DNA of 64,000 nt from Eulemur rufifrons (taxonomy: Eukaryota > Chordata > Mammalia > Primates > Lemuridae), in assembly GCF_041146395.1 (NCBI RefSeq), contig NC_090989.1, forward strand, positions 54,772,501-54,836,500, read 5' to 3'. Positions within the stretch are counted from its first letter, which is position 1. Every line of letters begins with the position of its first letter. This document shows, piece after piece, positions 38,445 through 50,430 of the stretch. The notes beneath the pieces are model-generated. The model was not told the DNA's origin. It ran no database searches and saw only the letters and a program-made list of their open reading frames with translations. The position numbers were made by a program, and so were the translations under genes.

Positions 38445-38905
38445 GTAACATTATTTATTGACTTTTTGTCATGTGCTAGACATTAGGGGACAGTGGAAAG
38501 ATCCATGAAGTACAGTCCATCTCCTACTGAAGCTGGCGATGGATAATATAATGATAAAAAAAAAATAATCATATTATAAGGCAGAAAAAATATTAATTTG
38601 AATAAATTGTATTGACTATAAAACTAAGTAATATGATTCAAGATATATAGCAACTTTATGGTGGAGGTTAGGCTGCCAATATTTGGGCTGAGATTGAATG
38701 AATGAGAAAAAGCCACCAAGCAAAGATCTGGGTGAAAGGCATTCAAGGCAGAGTGATCAGGAAGTATAAAGTTCGTTAAGCAGAAATAAGCTTCTTATAA
38801 TTGAGGAATAGAAAAAGTCCAAAGTTGCTAGAGTATAAAAAGCTCAGGGATTATGGTGTGAGGTAAGGTCAGAAGGCAGGCATTCACAGGCCACGGGATC
38901 TTTTC
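38445..38905 (-). repeat. L2 LINE 3' region, reverse orientation
   Basis: L2 antisense order: 'ttattgactttttgtcatgt', 'gctagacattaggggacagt', 'aggcattcaaggcagagtga', 'gattatggtgtgaggtaagg'. Diverged. Confidence 0.6.
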
Positions 38906-38939
38906 TATATTCTAGAGTAGGAAGCCTATAGAGGTTTTT

Positions 38940-38952
38940 AAATTTATTTATT

Positions 38953-38987
<35 letters not shown>

Positions 38988-39003
38988 GCATATATGTAAA
39001 AAA

Positions 39004-39034
<31 letters not shown>

Positions 39035-39035
39035 C
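38940..39035. repeat. Compound microsatellite (TA)n-(CT)n-(TA)n
   Basis: TA-rich run at 38950-38998, then CT repeats at 39004-39022 and TA repeats at 39023-39034. It directly abuts the small LTR fragment that follows. Confidence 0.9.
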
Positions 39036-39192
39036 TAAGCTCACTAGTTTGTCCTGCCTTTCTCCTGGCAGGATTGATTGTCATTTCCAAACTTTGGGGG
39101 TGATTGACAGGTTGATGTTATATAACAGATCACATGATAGGTTACATAACAGGGTAGGTTATATGACAGTTTCTCCCTCTATGTATGTATCT
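39036..39192 (-). mobile_element. Small internal fragment of the 37.2-kb LTR
   Basis: Matches 37459-37612 of the nearby solo LTR along its length, in the same orientation ('taagctcactagtt', 'ctggcaggattg', 'ttatataacagatcacatga', 'aggttacataacagggtagg'), with scattered substitutions and a small indel near 39105. It lacks both LTR ends. CT repeats lie on its left and 'agagagagagat' (39193-39204) on its right. Confidence 0.88.
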
Positions 39193-39204
39193 AGAGAGAG
39201 AGAT

Positions 39205-39950
39205 ACACAATTAATGATAAGTTAAGCATAGATGCCTTGTTTGTGGCTGAAGAGACAGAACTCAGTATTAGGAATAGTTTTCTCTTTTGAGATTCCTCCA
39301 ATATGATTATAATGTGATTTTATCCATTTATCCTTTACTTTTGTAGGTCCTTGAATGCTGCACTTCATATGATAGGTTTTTGACACAAAAAGTGAGTGAA
39401 GAGATTGTTATCCTGATATGGCACATAGATGTGCCAGAGACCAAAGTGCTTTCCAAATTCTCCAAGTACCCTCCTACATTTTCTAGCTTTTTTAGCAGTT
39501 AAGTTGGGGCCATGGGACTAGTTCTGGTCAATGGAGAAGAACTAGGAGTATTACTTCTGGGCCAAGGTGGGTCACAGCCAATGTGCTTCCTCCAGCTCTC
39601 TGGCGGGGAGGTCATGTCTTGAGATGGTTGTTTCATGGCTGGGTGAATCCTATTAATATTTTTCTAAGTCAAAATGTTCCCATCAATCTGCACCACATTT
39701 CACGAAAAGGAGAAGTAAACTTTTCTGCTAAGCCATCGAGATTTCTGAGGGCTTTATTTTTTTATTGCAGCTGCTGGTGTTAAATACTTTAACTAATAAA
39801 AGAGGCTACGTATTTATTCTTCCAGCAAGTATAGGAAAAATGAGCCTAAAGAAGATCTCATTCTATACCTCAGTTAGAAATGCATGATATATGCACTTCT
39901 CTTACTGCTCTAACATCACTGTGTGTGAAGACCTAATAATCCTTTACATT
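39205..39950. other. Mostly unclassified; possible old LTR at 39450-39785
   Basis: No gene. 'ccatgggactagttctggtc', 'aatggagaagaactaggagt' and the end 'ttgcagctgctggtgttaaa' resemble an old mammalian LTR pattern that I cannot assign with confidence. Confidence 0.3.
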
Positions 39951-39954
39951 TGCT

Positions 39955-40150
39955 TAACAATTTAGAATTTTCAAGAAACATTCAGACATATTATCTCCTG
40001 TGATCTTCGCCAAAAAGGCTCAGGAATTATATTCCCTTTTAATCAATAAAGACATATAATAAGGTTAAATACCCTGCTCAATGCACTTAGCTACTAAAAG
40101 AAAGAATTCATATTTCAGAATTCCTTATTCCACTATAACCACATGTATGA
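39955..40150 (-). repeat. MIR-like SINE
   Basis: Antisense MIR-like order: 'atcctttacatttgcttaac', 'attatctcctgtgatcttcg', 'ataaggttaaataccctgct', 'cttattccactataaccaca'. Confidence 0.5.
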
Positions 40151-40324
40151 ATGTATATAAATATTTATAAATGTGTGTGTGTTATGTGTGTACTTTGACA
40201 ATACAGACAATGAAATACTGATTTCTTTTTCTCATGATTTCTAATCTCTCACCTACAGTCCCAAAAAGTATTGTTAATGATTTGTATTTTCCAACTCACA
40301 AAATGACAGATGATTATGGAAAAG

Positions 40325-40470
40325 ACAGGGCGAGAGTCAGAAGACCTGTGGATGAGTCTTGGCTGTGCAATATGCTAGTTGTGTGTTTTTGAGCTGGTCA
40401 AATGTGTCTGGGTCTCAGTTTTCTTGTCTCTGTATGAAATAAAGGTGATGGAATAAATAATCCTTAATAA
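40325..40470 (+). repeat. MIR SINE fragment
   Basis: Sense MIR order: 'agtcagaagacctgtggatg', 'gtcttggctgtgcaatatgc', 'gggtctcagttttcttgtct', 'aataaaggtgatggaataaa'. Confidence 0.65.
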
Positions 40471-40479
40471 CCTCTATGG

Positions 40480-41555
40480 TTTGAACTGCTATACTTTTTT
40501 GTCAAAACCACTAGATAATATCTTAGCAGTAGGAAAATTTTACTCCCCACTGTAAGAGCAAAGATGATTATTATAGTTAATAAGGTTTTAAAGATGCACT
40601 GTTATAATTTAAGGGGTTAGAATGAAAGAATCAAGATATGTTTCAAACGGATTTGAGGATTATTTTAAGTCATAGTGTTTTTCAGTAAAATCACTTGAAA
40701 ATTTTTACTTTTTGAGCTCTAGTTTTTAGAGTTATTTTCAGGGGCCATAGGTGAAGAGCAGTATAAAAATCTAGATTTTCATTCTCCTTTCATTATCAAC
40801 TTCTGTCCTCACTGGGCAAGTAAATTAGGTCCTACGCTTCTCAGTTTTTTGAAAAGTGACTAGATAATAGTGGCCTACTACAAAAAATCATTATAAAACG
40901 TTCTTGGGAAACAATATGAAAGCACAAGTCTCCATTCTCTCCACTCATAACGATTTGCATAATAATTACACAGTGTGTTTCATTGAGAATCTTCTACGTA
41001 TTCAGCACTGTTTTTCACTTGGAGTATTTGGAAAAAATAATTTTCCTAGTCTATTCTTCTCTCTATTCACTGTTTAATGGTCCAAGGAAGGATTCACTTC
41101 TAAAAATCAGTGACTTTTCATCAGGTTTGTCCCTAGAAAAAATTATGAGGTTGGCAAAATTTATCTTCCTCTTTCTGAAGTTTCTCTCCCTGACTCTCAG
41201 CATTTCTTATGCCTTCTTTTCCTGTCCCACCAATCCTGCTCCCTCCCAAATCTCCCCAGTCACAGTAACCAGGCTCTTCTCTAACATGCTGTTTCCCTTA
41301 ATGTTCCCCTCCACCAGAAAAGGTCTTTTTGGGGAAAGATCTGATAAACATCTGCCTTCAAATATGTAAATAACTGGCACCACATAATGATTTATTAACA
41401 GAATATAGTGAATTAAACTCAAAGAAAAACATGAGTTAAATCTCTATCTCTAAGTAGGTAAAATTTCAGGTTTTTAAATCCAATTGGGAGGGAGTAGTCC
41501 TATATATTAGATGCACACCTGACACTGAAAATGGAGTTTTCATGTATATTCTTTT
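40480..41555. other. Nothing recognised
   Basis: No repeat or RNA gene assigned. A 128-codon frame at 40983-41369 is the longest here; it is hydrophobic and Phe/Leu/Ser-rich, with no domain, no splice or promoter context and no neighbour that supports coding. Confidence 0.35.
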
Positions 41556-41559
41556 ATTT

Positions 41560-41760
41560 TATCTGTGAAGTAACTTCATAGTTAGATATAATGCTTTTAT
41601 GCTTTAAGATATATCTATAGACAGAGAGAGTGAGAGAGAGAGAGAACTGTGCTTGAGAAAGATTAAGCAATTTGCTGAAGGTTACAAAGTCAGTAAGTGG
41701 CAGAACTGGATTCATATCTAGGCCTGTCTGACTGCAAAATCCACACTCTTCTTCTCAATT
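41560..41760 (-). repeat. MIR SINE with internal GA repeat
   Basis: 'tgaaggttacaaagtcagta', 'agtggcagaactggattcat', 'aggcctgtctgactgcaaaa' and 'tccacactcttcttctcaat' follow MIR antisense order. A GA-rich run lies at 41620-41645. Confidence 0.75.
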
Positions 41761-41764
41761 GCAT

Positions 41765-42255
41765 TGTATCTTTCTGTTTCTGAATGATATTTTGAAAAGA
41801 GCTATGAACCCCTGAGGCTGGTCATGTTTAAAGTTCTACAGAAGCATACTATAAACTTTTATTATTTGCCTTGTAACACATTTAAATTTTAAAACTTCTT
41901 TCACAGTTTGAACTGTATTTCCTCATTTAATCTGGGTCTCATAAGATGAAAATGCTCTAAGAAAAAGAAAAAAGAATGAAAGAAAGAGCATTTACAACAC
42001 CTACAACACAAGGGTGATTACATTAAACACCATTTAAACCCAAGACTTATATTTTTCTGTTCATTTCATATAACTTTTACAAAAATATAAACTCAAGTGA
42101 AAATAATACAGATTAATTTCCTTTTATTTGAAAGACTCTCTCTAAAATGATGAAATAAAAGCTTTATTATTTTTATTTTACCTTAAGGAGGATCTGGGCT
42201 ATTTTATTTTTAGCTTTTCAGCCTCTGCAGCACAAGAAGCTATGCTAGATATACT
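41765..42255. other. Nothing recognised
   Basis: AT-rich sequence. No gene or repeat assigned. Confidence 0.4.
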
Positions 42256-42256
42256 G

Positions 42257-43597
42257 TTTTTTTTTTAATTTCAAAATATTAGGCGGGGTTACAAATGTTC
42301 TTGTTACATGGATACCTTGTATATGCTTAAGTCAGGGCTTTTAGTGTGCCCATCACCTGAATAGTGTTCATTGTACCCAACAGGTAAGTTTTTACCCATC
42401 CCACCTTCCCTCCTTCTGGGTTTCCAATGTTGTTTACATCTCTTTGTGCCCATGTGTGTCCATTGTTCAGCTCCCAATTATTAAAGAGTACATGTGGTGT
42501 TAGTTTCTCCATGCCTGAGATACCTCACTTAGGATGATGATCTCCAATTCTATCTAAGTTACTGCAAAATACAACATGTCATTCTTTTTTATGGCTGAGT
42601 GGTATATACCACATTTTCTTTATCCATTCATCAATTGATGAGCACTTAGGTTGATTCCACATCTTTCCAATTGTGAATTATGCTACAATAAACATTTGAG
42701 TGCAGGTGTCTTTTTGATAAAATGACTTCTTTTCCTTTGGATAGATACATAGTAGTGGGGTTGCTGGATCTAATGGTAAGTTTACATTTAGTTCTGTAAT
42801 AAATTTCCATAGTGTTTTCCATAGAGATGGTATTAATTTGCAGCCCCACCAACAGTGTATAAACATTCCTTTCTTTCTGCATCCACACCAGCATCTATGG
42901 CGTTTTGACTTTTTAATAATGGCCAGTCTGATAGAAGTAAAGTGATATCTCACTGTGGTTTTAATTTGCATTTCCCTCATGATTAGTGATGTTGAGTATT
43001 TTTTCATATGTTTGTTGGTCATTTGTCTATCTTCTTTTGAAAAACTTCTGTTCATGTCTTCTGCCCACTTTTTATGAGGTTGCTTGTTTTTTTTCTTGTT
43101 GATTTAAGTTCTTTGTAGATTCTGGATATTAACCCTTTGTTGAATATATAGTTTGCAAAGATTTTCTACCATTCTGTAAGTTGTCTGTTTACTTTGCTGA
43201 TTATTTCCTTTGGTCTGTAGAAGCTTTTAAATTTAATTAAGTCTTATTTATTTTTTTGTGTTATTGCTGTATTTGCTGTTGGGGTCTTAGTCATAAATTC
43301 TTTGCCAAGGCTGATGTCTAGAAGAGTTTTTCCTATATTTTCTTCTAGGATTTTTATGGTTTCATGCCTTCCCTTTAAATCTTTTATCCATCTGGAATTA
43401 ATTTTTGTATATGAAAAGAGATAGAAGTACTGTTTAATTCTTCTATATGTGGCTATCCAGTTTTCCTAGCACCATTCATTGGATAGGGCTTCTTTTCCCC
43501 AGTGTGTCTTGCTCTGCATTGTTGAAGATCGGTTGAGTGTGGGCAGCTGGTTTTATTTCTGGATTTTATATTCTGTTCCATTGGACTGTTTCAGGTC
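42257..43597 (-). mobile_element. L1 LINE, 5'-truncated, reverse orientation
   Basis: T run at 42260, then antisense 3' UTR ('aatgttcttgttacatggat', 'cccatcacctgaatagtgtt') and antisense ORF2 up to 'ttctgttccattggactgtt'. The organisation is that of a primate L1. A MaLR-like LTR adjoins its 5' end at 43600. Confidence 0.83.
42646..43560 (-). pseudogene. L1 ORF2 C-terminal fragment
   Basis: Minus-strand frames at 43055-42678 and 42894-42646 encode [20 protein letters not shown], then a stretch with FIHCWWGCKLIPSLWK and LPLDPATPLLCIYPKEK. These match the ORF2p C-terminal region. The two overlapping frames show a frameshift, and no endonuclease or RT catalytic core is present. Confidence 0.83.
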
Positions 43598-43599
43598 TC

Positions 43600-44116
43600 T
43601 GTATCAGTCAGAGGCCTGATGCTCTGGAGGGCACCCTCCCCCCCACCACTCTGGTTGCATATCCTCAGGGGAAGTGTGGAGTCTGGGATTAATATAGGAA
43701 TATATGTAACTCCTGTAAGTTAATTTTTTAAAGACAAATGATACAATAAAAAAGTAGCAACAAATACAAACAAACAATTCACAGATGAGGAAACTAAAAT
43801 GGCTAGGGAATTGAGCAGGAATTGTCTCATGTGATTGTGGGAGCTGGCAAGTCCAAAATCTACAGGGCAAACTGTCAGGCTAGGGATTCAGATAAAAGCT
43901 GATGTCGAGTCTGAAGGCTGGAAACTCAGAATTTCCATGTTGCAGCCTGGAGGCAGAATTCCTTTTTCTTTGGGAAATGTCAGTCTTTGCTCTTAAGACC
44001 TTGAACTGACCAGATGAGGCCTACTCACATTATAGGTGGGTAATCTGCTTTATTTAAAGTCAATTGATTGCAAATCACCATAGTCTAGTCAAGTTGATAC
44101 ATAAAATTAATCATCA
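43600..44116 (-). mobile_element. MaLR-like LTR, same family as 45793-46356
   Basis: 'tgtatcagtcagaggcctga', 'tgtgattgtgggagctggca', 'gaggcagaattcctttttct', 'gggtaatctgctttatttaa' and 'acataaaattaatcatca' follow the reverse of an old LTR family. TG...CA ends are present. The subfamily is uncertain, and no target duplication was seen. Confidence 0.55.
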
Positions 44117-44159
44117 CAGCTTCTATCCTTAAGATACATATAGTGTTATCTGCATATAT

Positions 44160-45700
44160 TAAACTTTATATAAATACAATTGATGTTGATTTGCCACTGG
44201 CTTTTTTCCTTTCACATTTATTTATGAAATCTATTTGTGTGAGTATATGTGGCTTTTTAATGCAGTATAACATTCTTATGTATTAGTTGTACATTATTCT
44301 TGTGATAAGCAATAGATTGTTCCCAATTGTTTGCAATTATAAACAATGCTGCTATGAACATCCTTGCTCAGCAATGTACATATACTAAAATTTCTCTTGA
44401 ACAGTAGAATTATTGCTTCAGGTGATATATACTTTTTATTAATCTTTACCAGATGGTGCCAAATTGTTGGACACATCTACAACTCTAATCCAGAACTCCT
44501 GGAGCAGCTATTTTTTTGGAATGCATAATATGTAGATTTTAGGAAGGTAATCATTTTATTACCTTCCTCAAGGTAATATATGTAACAACTCCACAGGCAC
44601 TATGGCAGCATTCAACCCAATATCTTAGTATTTTTGCAGTGAAAAATGAAAATAATCACAATGAGTTGGATAAAGACTATGAATATCTTTACTTAAGTTA
44701 AGATCAGATTTTTACTTTCACATAAGTTTAGGTCAAGTTGGATATTACTGAAAGTAAATATTTACAACTTTCAGTTTTAGGAATATTTTTGAATTTGGAA
44801 TTGTAGATAAAGGCCTCATTGGTCCCACATCATTGCCTATACTTCTTGTTACAAGAATTTTTGTTATTTGTTAGTCCAGTGTGGATGAAATGTTTGAAAG
44901 TGTGATATACACTGGCATTTCCCTAGTGAGGCTTGGCATATCTTCTTACATTTGCTAGTCATTTTATAATCTGAGCTTATTAAAGTGTGCCCTAATGCTC
45001 TTTTAAAAGTTTTAAATTTTGCTTCCCAGATTTAGGGCTTTAATTTTCACAGAATTAGCATTTAAATATGTCATGAAAAAACATGATCTGATTTCATTGT
45101 ATTCCATGTGGATAGCCAGTTGCCCTAGAACCATATATTGCATATAGTCCATTCTTTTCCCAGTGATTTTTATGTCATTTTTATCATATCTATGTTCAAG
45201 TAGTTCCATTTCTGCATTTTCTGTTTATTTCATTGGTTAACTTGTTTATCCCTGAATCAATACTAGACTGCCTTAGTAAACTTTAGTAATATTCTTTGCT
45301 ATCTAGAAATGTTTCTGCACAGTAGTCTTAGCTAGTGTGTTTCCTTTATACTTCAATGTAAATTATATTATATAATCAACTTTTTAATTTCCATTAAAAA
45401 ATCAAGCAAATAAATAAATATAAAATCCCACTGAAGTTTGAAGAATTAGAATGATTTGTGGATCCTTTATATTTTTGTTATATTGAGTATTCCTTTTTAT
45501 GAATGCTTGTTTATTTAGGTTTTTTATTATCTCCCAATGCAGTTTTATAATATTCACCATAAGAATCCTTCACATATTTGTTAAATATTGTGTATTTGGT
45601 GATTTTGTTGCTATCGAAAATACTTTTTTTGTAATTAAAGTTTTTTTCCCTCATTGTATGTGGTGAGAATGTAATTAAAGTTTTTAATTTGAGTTTCTTT
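44160..45700 (-). mobile_element. Old L1M fragment, reverse orientation
   Basis: 'acaatgctgctatgaacatc', 'agatggtgccaaattgttgg' and, further on, 'tggatagccagttgccctag' and 'gttttataatattcaccata' appear in L1 antisense order (3' to 5'), heavily diverged. A perfect 11-bp hairpin lies inside at 44541-44568. Confidence 0.5.
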
Positions 45701-45792
45701 CCCAAAGTAAAACTATGAATAAATATTTTAGAAGAAAACATAAGAAAAATTTGTCATGTTTTTTAGTTTGTCAAAGAATTCTTAGATTCTTG

Positions 45793-46211
45793 TGATGGCA
45801 AATTTTATATGTCTTCTTGGCCACAGTGTTTTAATATTTGGTCAGACATAATACTAGATGTTTCTGTGATGATATTTTTGTATAAAATTAGCATTTAAAT
45901 TGGTGGACTTTGAGTAAAGCAGATTGCCCTTTGTAATATGGGTGAGCCTCATCCAATCAGATGAAGGCCTTAATAGAACAAAATACTAACCTCCCCCAAA
46001 CAAGGAAGAATTCTGCCAGTAGATGCAGATGGCCTTCAGACAGACTTGAAATACAAGATTGGTTCTTCCCTGGGTCTTCAGCTTGATGGTCTTCAGACTA
46101 GACCTGCAACACCAGCTCTTTTCTGGGTCTTCAGTCTGGCAGCCTACTCTGCAGATTTTGGACTTGCCAGCCTCCATTATCACATGATTTGATTTCTTAA
46201 GATAAATCTCT

Positions 46212-46249
<38 letters not shown>

Positions 46250-46356
46250 AATACACACACACATAAACACACACACACACATAAATACACACACACATAA
46301 ACACACACACCTGCACACTACTGGTTCTTTTTCTCTGAAGAACTTTTACTAGTACA
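45793..46356 (+). mobile_element. MaLR-like LTR with internal microsatellite
   Basis: 'tgatggcaaattttatatgt', 'taaagcagattgccctttgt', 'tgagcctcatccaatcagat', 'tggacttgccagcctccatt' and 'ctctgaagaacttttactag' follow an old LTR family in sense. A microsatellite has expanded at 46208-46318. The family is the same as at 43600-44116. Confidence 0.55.
46208..46318. repeat. Compound microsatellite (CT)n-(TA)n-(CA)n
   Basis: CT repeats (46208-46236), TA repeats (46236-46248), then CA-rich repeats broken by 'ataaa' units (46252-46318). Likely polymorphic between individuals. Confidence 0.95.
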
Positions 46357-46369
46357 GTGCTATACCAAA

Positions 46370-47415
46370 ATCATAATCCATAAAATTAAGAAAGGTAAAT
46401 TGAACTGTACTAAAATTCAAACCTTTTGCTTGGCAAATGACACTCCTAAGAGAATGAAAAGACACAGCACAGACTGAGAAAATATATTTGAAAAGTACAT
46501 ATCTGGCAAGGGTTTTAGTACATACCTGGCAAGAATATATAAATAGTTCTCAAAACTTAACAATAAAATAACAAAAAACACAATTTTTAAAATGGGCAAA
46601 ATATTTGAATAGACATTTCATCAAAGAACATAAATAGATGGCAATTAAGTACATAAAAAATGAACAACATTGCTATTGATTAGAGAAATTCAAATTAGAA
46701 CTGCAATGAGATATCACTACATATCTATTAGAATGCCAAGGGGGAAAACCTGACAATAACAAGCATTGACAAAGATATAGAACAACTTTAAGTCTTGCAC
46801 ATTGCTTTTGAAAATTTGAAATGTTGCAACTATTCTGGAAAGCAATATGGTAGTTTCTTTCACAATTAGCTATACTCTTATTATATCATACAGCAATTCC
46901 ACTCATAGGTATTTACCAAAAAGAAATGAAAACTTATGTTCACAGAAAAACCTTCATGTGAATGTTTATAGCAGCTTTACCCAAAATCATCAAAATCTAG
47001 AAATGACACAAATATCCTTCAACAGATAAATGGAAAAATAAATTGTGTTAAAGCCATACAACACAATAAAAAGGAATCAACTCTATTGATACATGCAACA
47101 ACATTACCGGACCTAAATTTCTTTGTAGTATGTAAAAGTTGTCAGAAGTAAAAGTCTAAATTCTGTATGATTCAATCGTAGGACGTTTAGAAAAGATAAA
47201 AATCATCGGGACAGAGAATGACCCAGTAGTTGCAGCAGTTGGTATTGCAGTGAGGGGCTGACTACAAAGCGGCCCTGCAAGGTAAATTTTTGGTATAATG
47301 GAACAGTTCTGTATCATGATGTCGGTAGATACACAACTTTGTCAAAATCCATAAAATAGTATATCGCAAAGACTGAATTATACTGTATATCAAGTAAAAA
47401 TTACATCATGAAAAT
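46370..47415 (+). mobile_element. Old L1M 3' region
   Basis: Forward ORF2 C-terminal pattern ('attcaaattagaactgcaat', 'gagatatcactacatatcta', 'tgaatgtttatagcagcttt') followed by a 3' UTR ending in 'gatacacaactttgtcaaaa', typical of old L1M families. No open frame of note remains. Confidence 0.7.
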
Positions 47416-47609
47416 TTGTCTATAATATTTTTATTCAGCTTTCCTTTCCCAGTCTTTGTTATCGATACTGAGATAAAACTCTCATTTCTGGTTTCTGGAT
47501 GAGGAGCCTTATGATAGTTGAAATATTATAGATATATCCACAAGGGAAGAAGTTAGGATAAGGGAGACTAATTAAAAATTGTGATACCCACCCTGTTCCA
47601 AGAGCAAAA

Positions 47610-47770
47610 TTATACATTTGCATCCCTCATGCCATTTAGCTCTTACATCAACACTGTGGGGTAAGTTGTTATCATATAGACACTTGTAATATAAAGAGAG
47701 CAGGAAACTGAGGCTTGGAGAGACTAAGTTGATGTCTGGTTAGCATTTGTGCAATCCCCATTATACTATT
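47610..47770 (-). repeat. MIR SINE fragment
   Basis: Antisense MIR order: 'tcttacatcaacactgtggg', 'gtaagttgttatcatataga', 'aggaaactgaggcttggaga'. Confidence 0.65.
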
Positions 47771-47774
47771 ATAG

Positions 47775-48695
47775 AGCACTTATTTATTATTAATTAAGGT
47801 TCTTGTGATTTGTGGTTTAAGGGTATACAAGCATGTGAGGTATTTTGATTATTTCTTTGCTGTTCCTTTTTGTCTCAAAGTGACCAACTGTGTGGCATAT
47901 AGGACAGGTGTCTTTGATGAGAAAATGTTACGTGGTAGAAATGCCTCCCTTCAGGAGATTCTTTGTCCTCCCAGAAGCTCGCTGTTTCGGTGACAGCTGT
48001 GTATCCAATACACACTGTAGCTAACAGAATAATAGGCGCTTTCTTTCCTACATTTATTACAATGTTCCAGAGCTATCAAATGTGTAATCATCAAAAAGTT
48101 CATCAAATTATTTTTTCTGTGGAGAACAAGGCTGCTCTTACCCCTGTTTTTGAATCTATGTTGACAGGTACACAGGGAAATGGAAAATATTTCTTAGAGA
48201 AAATCTGAGTCATTAAGCTGTCTAAATAACCATTCACTTTGTAAACTGTACTTCTTGTGTCGTTATTAATGTTTAGTGTGTGCTGAACACTGCGTAAAAA
48301 CATTTCTTTGAAATTGCACAAACACAAGGTTTCTGGGATAGTGTAGCTTTGTCAGTGCAGGTACTCAAGTCCATTTTGCGTCACATGTGTAGGTGGAAAA
48401 CTGGGTTCGGAAATGAGGGAATTTCCTGTTAATGACAGGGCCTATGGGCAGAGCTCAGAAATATATATGAGTGAAAGGCAAAACCTTTTAGACAGGACTA
48501 GAACCAAATATCACAAACATTAAAGGGTACACTGGGCAGTTTAGAGTGGGAGAAGCAAAAAATCAGAGGGCCATGAAAATTGGAAAGGGAAGCAAGAGGT
48601 ACAATTGGGCATTGACACCAAAGAACCAACAGTTTAGGCAACTTTCAGTAATGACCCAACTGCATTTTCCACCAAGGCAAGACACCGTTTCTAAG
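47775..48695. other. Nothing recognised
   Basis: No repeat or gene assigned. It is less repeat-like than its surroundings, with short open frames on both strands that match nothing I know. Confidence 0.35.
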
Positions 48696-48699
48696 CAAG

Positions 48700-49044
48700 T
48701 GTCTTAGTCTATTTTGTGTTACTATAACAATACCTGAGACTGAGTAATTTATGAAGAGGAGAAACTTATTTCCTCACAGTTCTCGAGGCTGGGAGGTCTA
48801 ATACCAAAGCAGTGTTGTTATCTGTTGTGGGCCTTCTTGTGCACTCCTGCATGGCAGAAGGTTGAAGGGCAAGAGAAAGAGAACCCACTCCCAGGAGTCC
48901 TTGCTATAGCAGCATTAATCCATTCCTGAGGGTGGAGCCCTCATGCCGGAAACACCTGCACTTAGGTCCCATCTCCCAACATCGTGGAATTGGTGATTAA
49001 ATTTCCAGCACATAAATTTTGGGAGATACATTCGAACCATTCCA
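48700..49044 (-). mobile_element. MaLR solo LTR (MST/THE1-like)
   Basis: 'gtcttagtctattttgtgtt', 'acctgagactgagtaattta', 'gagggtggagccctcatgcc' and 'catctcccaacatcgtggaa' are the reverse of the MaLR LTR. Ends are TG...CA, with flanking pentamers gcaag (48695-48699) and acaag (49045-49049), a duplication with one change. Confidence 0.85.
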
Positions 49045-49049
49045 ACAAG

Positions 49050-50285
49050 GAAATCCAAAATTCAAGTATGAAAGAAGGCAAAAAGCATCAGTTGATTGGA
49101 GAGGGAAATGTACTTGGATAAAAGAGGCAAAATTCAACAATTTACTACGATTGTTCAGAAATTCGCGTTTGTGACTTTGAATGAAGAAATTGGTGCAATT
49201 ACTTTCACTGAGACTTGGAGGTTTTTATTTTGTGTTGTTTTCTATTTTTGGCAATATGAATTAAAGGGAATTATCTAGCTAACTTAGAGCCAACTTAAAA
49301 ACCAGTAAAATAGCACCCAATTAACCTAATTTGATTTACCCAGAGCCAGTGCTAATTTTCATCCTCGTTTAAGGCTTGTTAAATTAATCACTTACCTTTA
49401 CTCTTAAGCCAGAAAGTGTAAGCAGGATAATCTATTGGGATATTAAGTTGTATATGATTTTTCCTTAATTTCCTCTCCTCCTATTCAAGCTGGTAGCCAA
49501 GCCTATATATTCATTGTGTCAGATAATTTTACCATAGATAAATCATAGGTTTCCTGAAGATATTAGCCCTTCTTGTGTTCAGTAAATGCCAAAACAAATT
49601 GAAGAAACTGTGACAGCGAATGAAAAGAGAGAGTATTGCTACAAATCAGGAAGAAGCAGAGGGTCAACAGGCCCTACTGTGTCCATGCCCCGAGGAGAAG
49701 ACAAGACCTCAGAGAGGATGGAAGTGTGGTACACACGGTAAGGCTGGCCCAGAATAAGACCCCAGCCTCTGCACAAAATGCCTGTGCTCCATGAGGTGCT
49801 CAGAAGTAGAGTACTGCTGGATACAGAAAATGAGAGAGCAGCATCCCGCATAGTGCAGTAGAGACAGAAGGACCTCACCCTATTTCAGATGTTCATATAA
49901 TTGTCCCAGTTTCTTGTGACCTCTTTTTGAAAGCAAGGGCCCTGACACTGATTGAAATAGAATTTCCTTCCAGACGATAGAAGTATAAACAAGGGAGAGA
50001 TTTGAAGACAGTTTTACATTGACTTAAACAGAATTTTTAAAAGTGTTTTTTATTCTTGAACTCCTGAGTTTGTAGATTAATATTCCTGCATGGCATGTGC
50101 TTAATGATAATGCTTTAAGTAGTAAGCCAGCAGGGCTAACTCGACACAGCACTTAGAGTCCCACATAGAAATACTGTACTTATTTATATTTAGTGTTTTC
50201 AATGTGAATATAATGATCTTTTTTATTATATTTAAAGAATTGTAGAATATTAGGAAGAAAAACAAACAAAAGAGCATTACCTTAT
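49050..50285. other. Nothing recognised
   Basis: No gene or repeat assigned. A purine-rich, less AT-biased part at 49610-49880 has no recognisable product. Confidence 0.4.
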
Positions 50286-50289
50286 AATT

Positions 50290-50430
50290 TTTTTTTCAGA
50301 TTTAAAAGAAGTCTGATACCCAGAGTCATAAAGTGGCCTCTAAGATGACACAGATCCAGCGGTGGAGTTGGGACCAGAGCTCAAATCTCCTGGAACAAAA
50401 GCCACAGCACTACCTGCCTTCATTAGGTAC
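50290..50430 (-). repeat. MIR SINE fragment
   Basis: 'cagagtcataaagtggcctc', 'gaccagagctcaaatctcct' and 'ccacagcactacctgccttc' follow MIR antisense order toward its tRNA-related end. Confidence 0.55.

Noticed and set aside
39000..39204. Possible CRISPR-like or satellite array
   Set aside because: The repeats are microsatellites around an LTR fragment; there are no regularly spaced repeats with unique spacers.
40983..41369. A 128-codon open frame outside known repeats
   Set aside because: It has no recognisable domain, no promoter or splice context, and a residue mix expected from T-rich DNA. Conservation would be needed to revive it.
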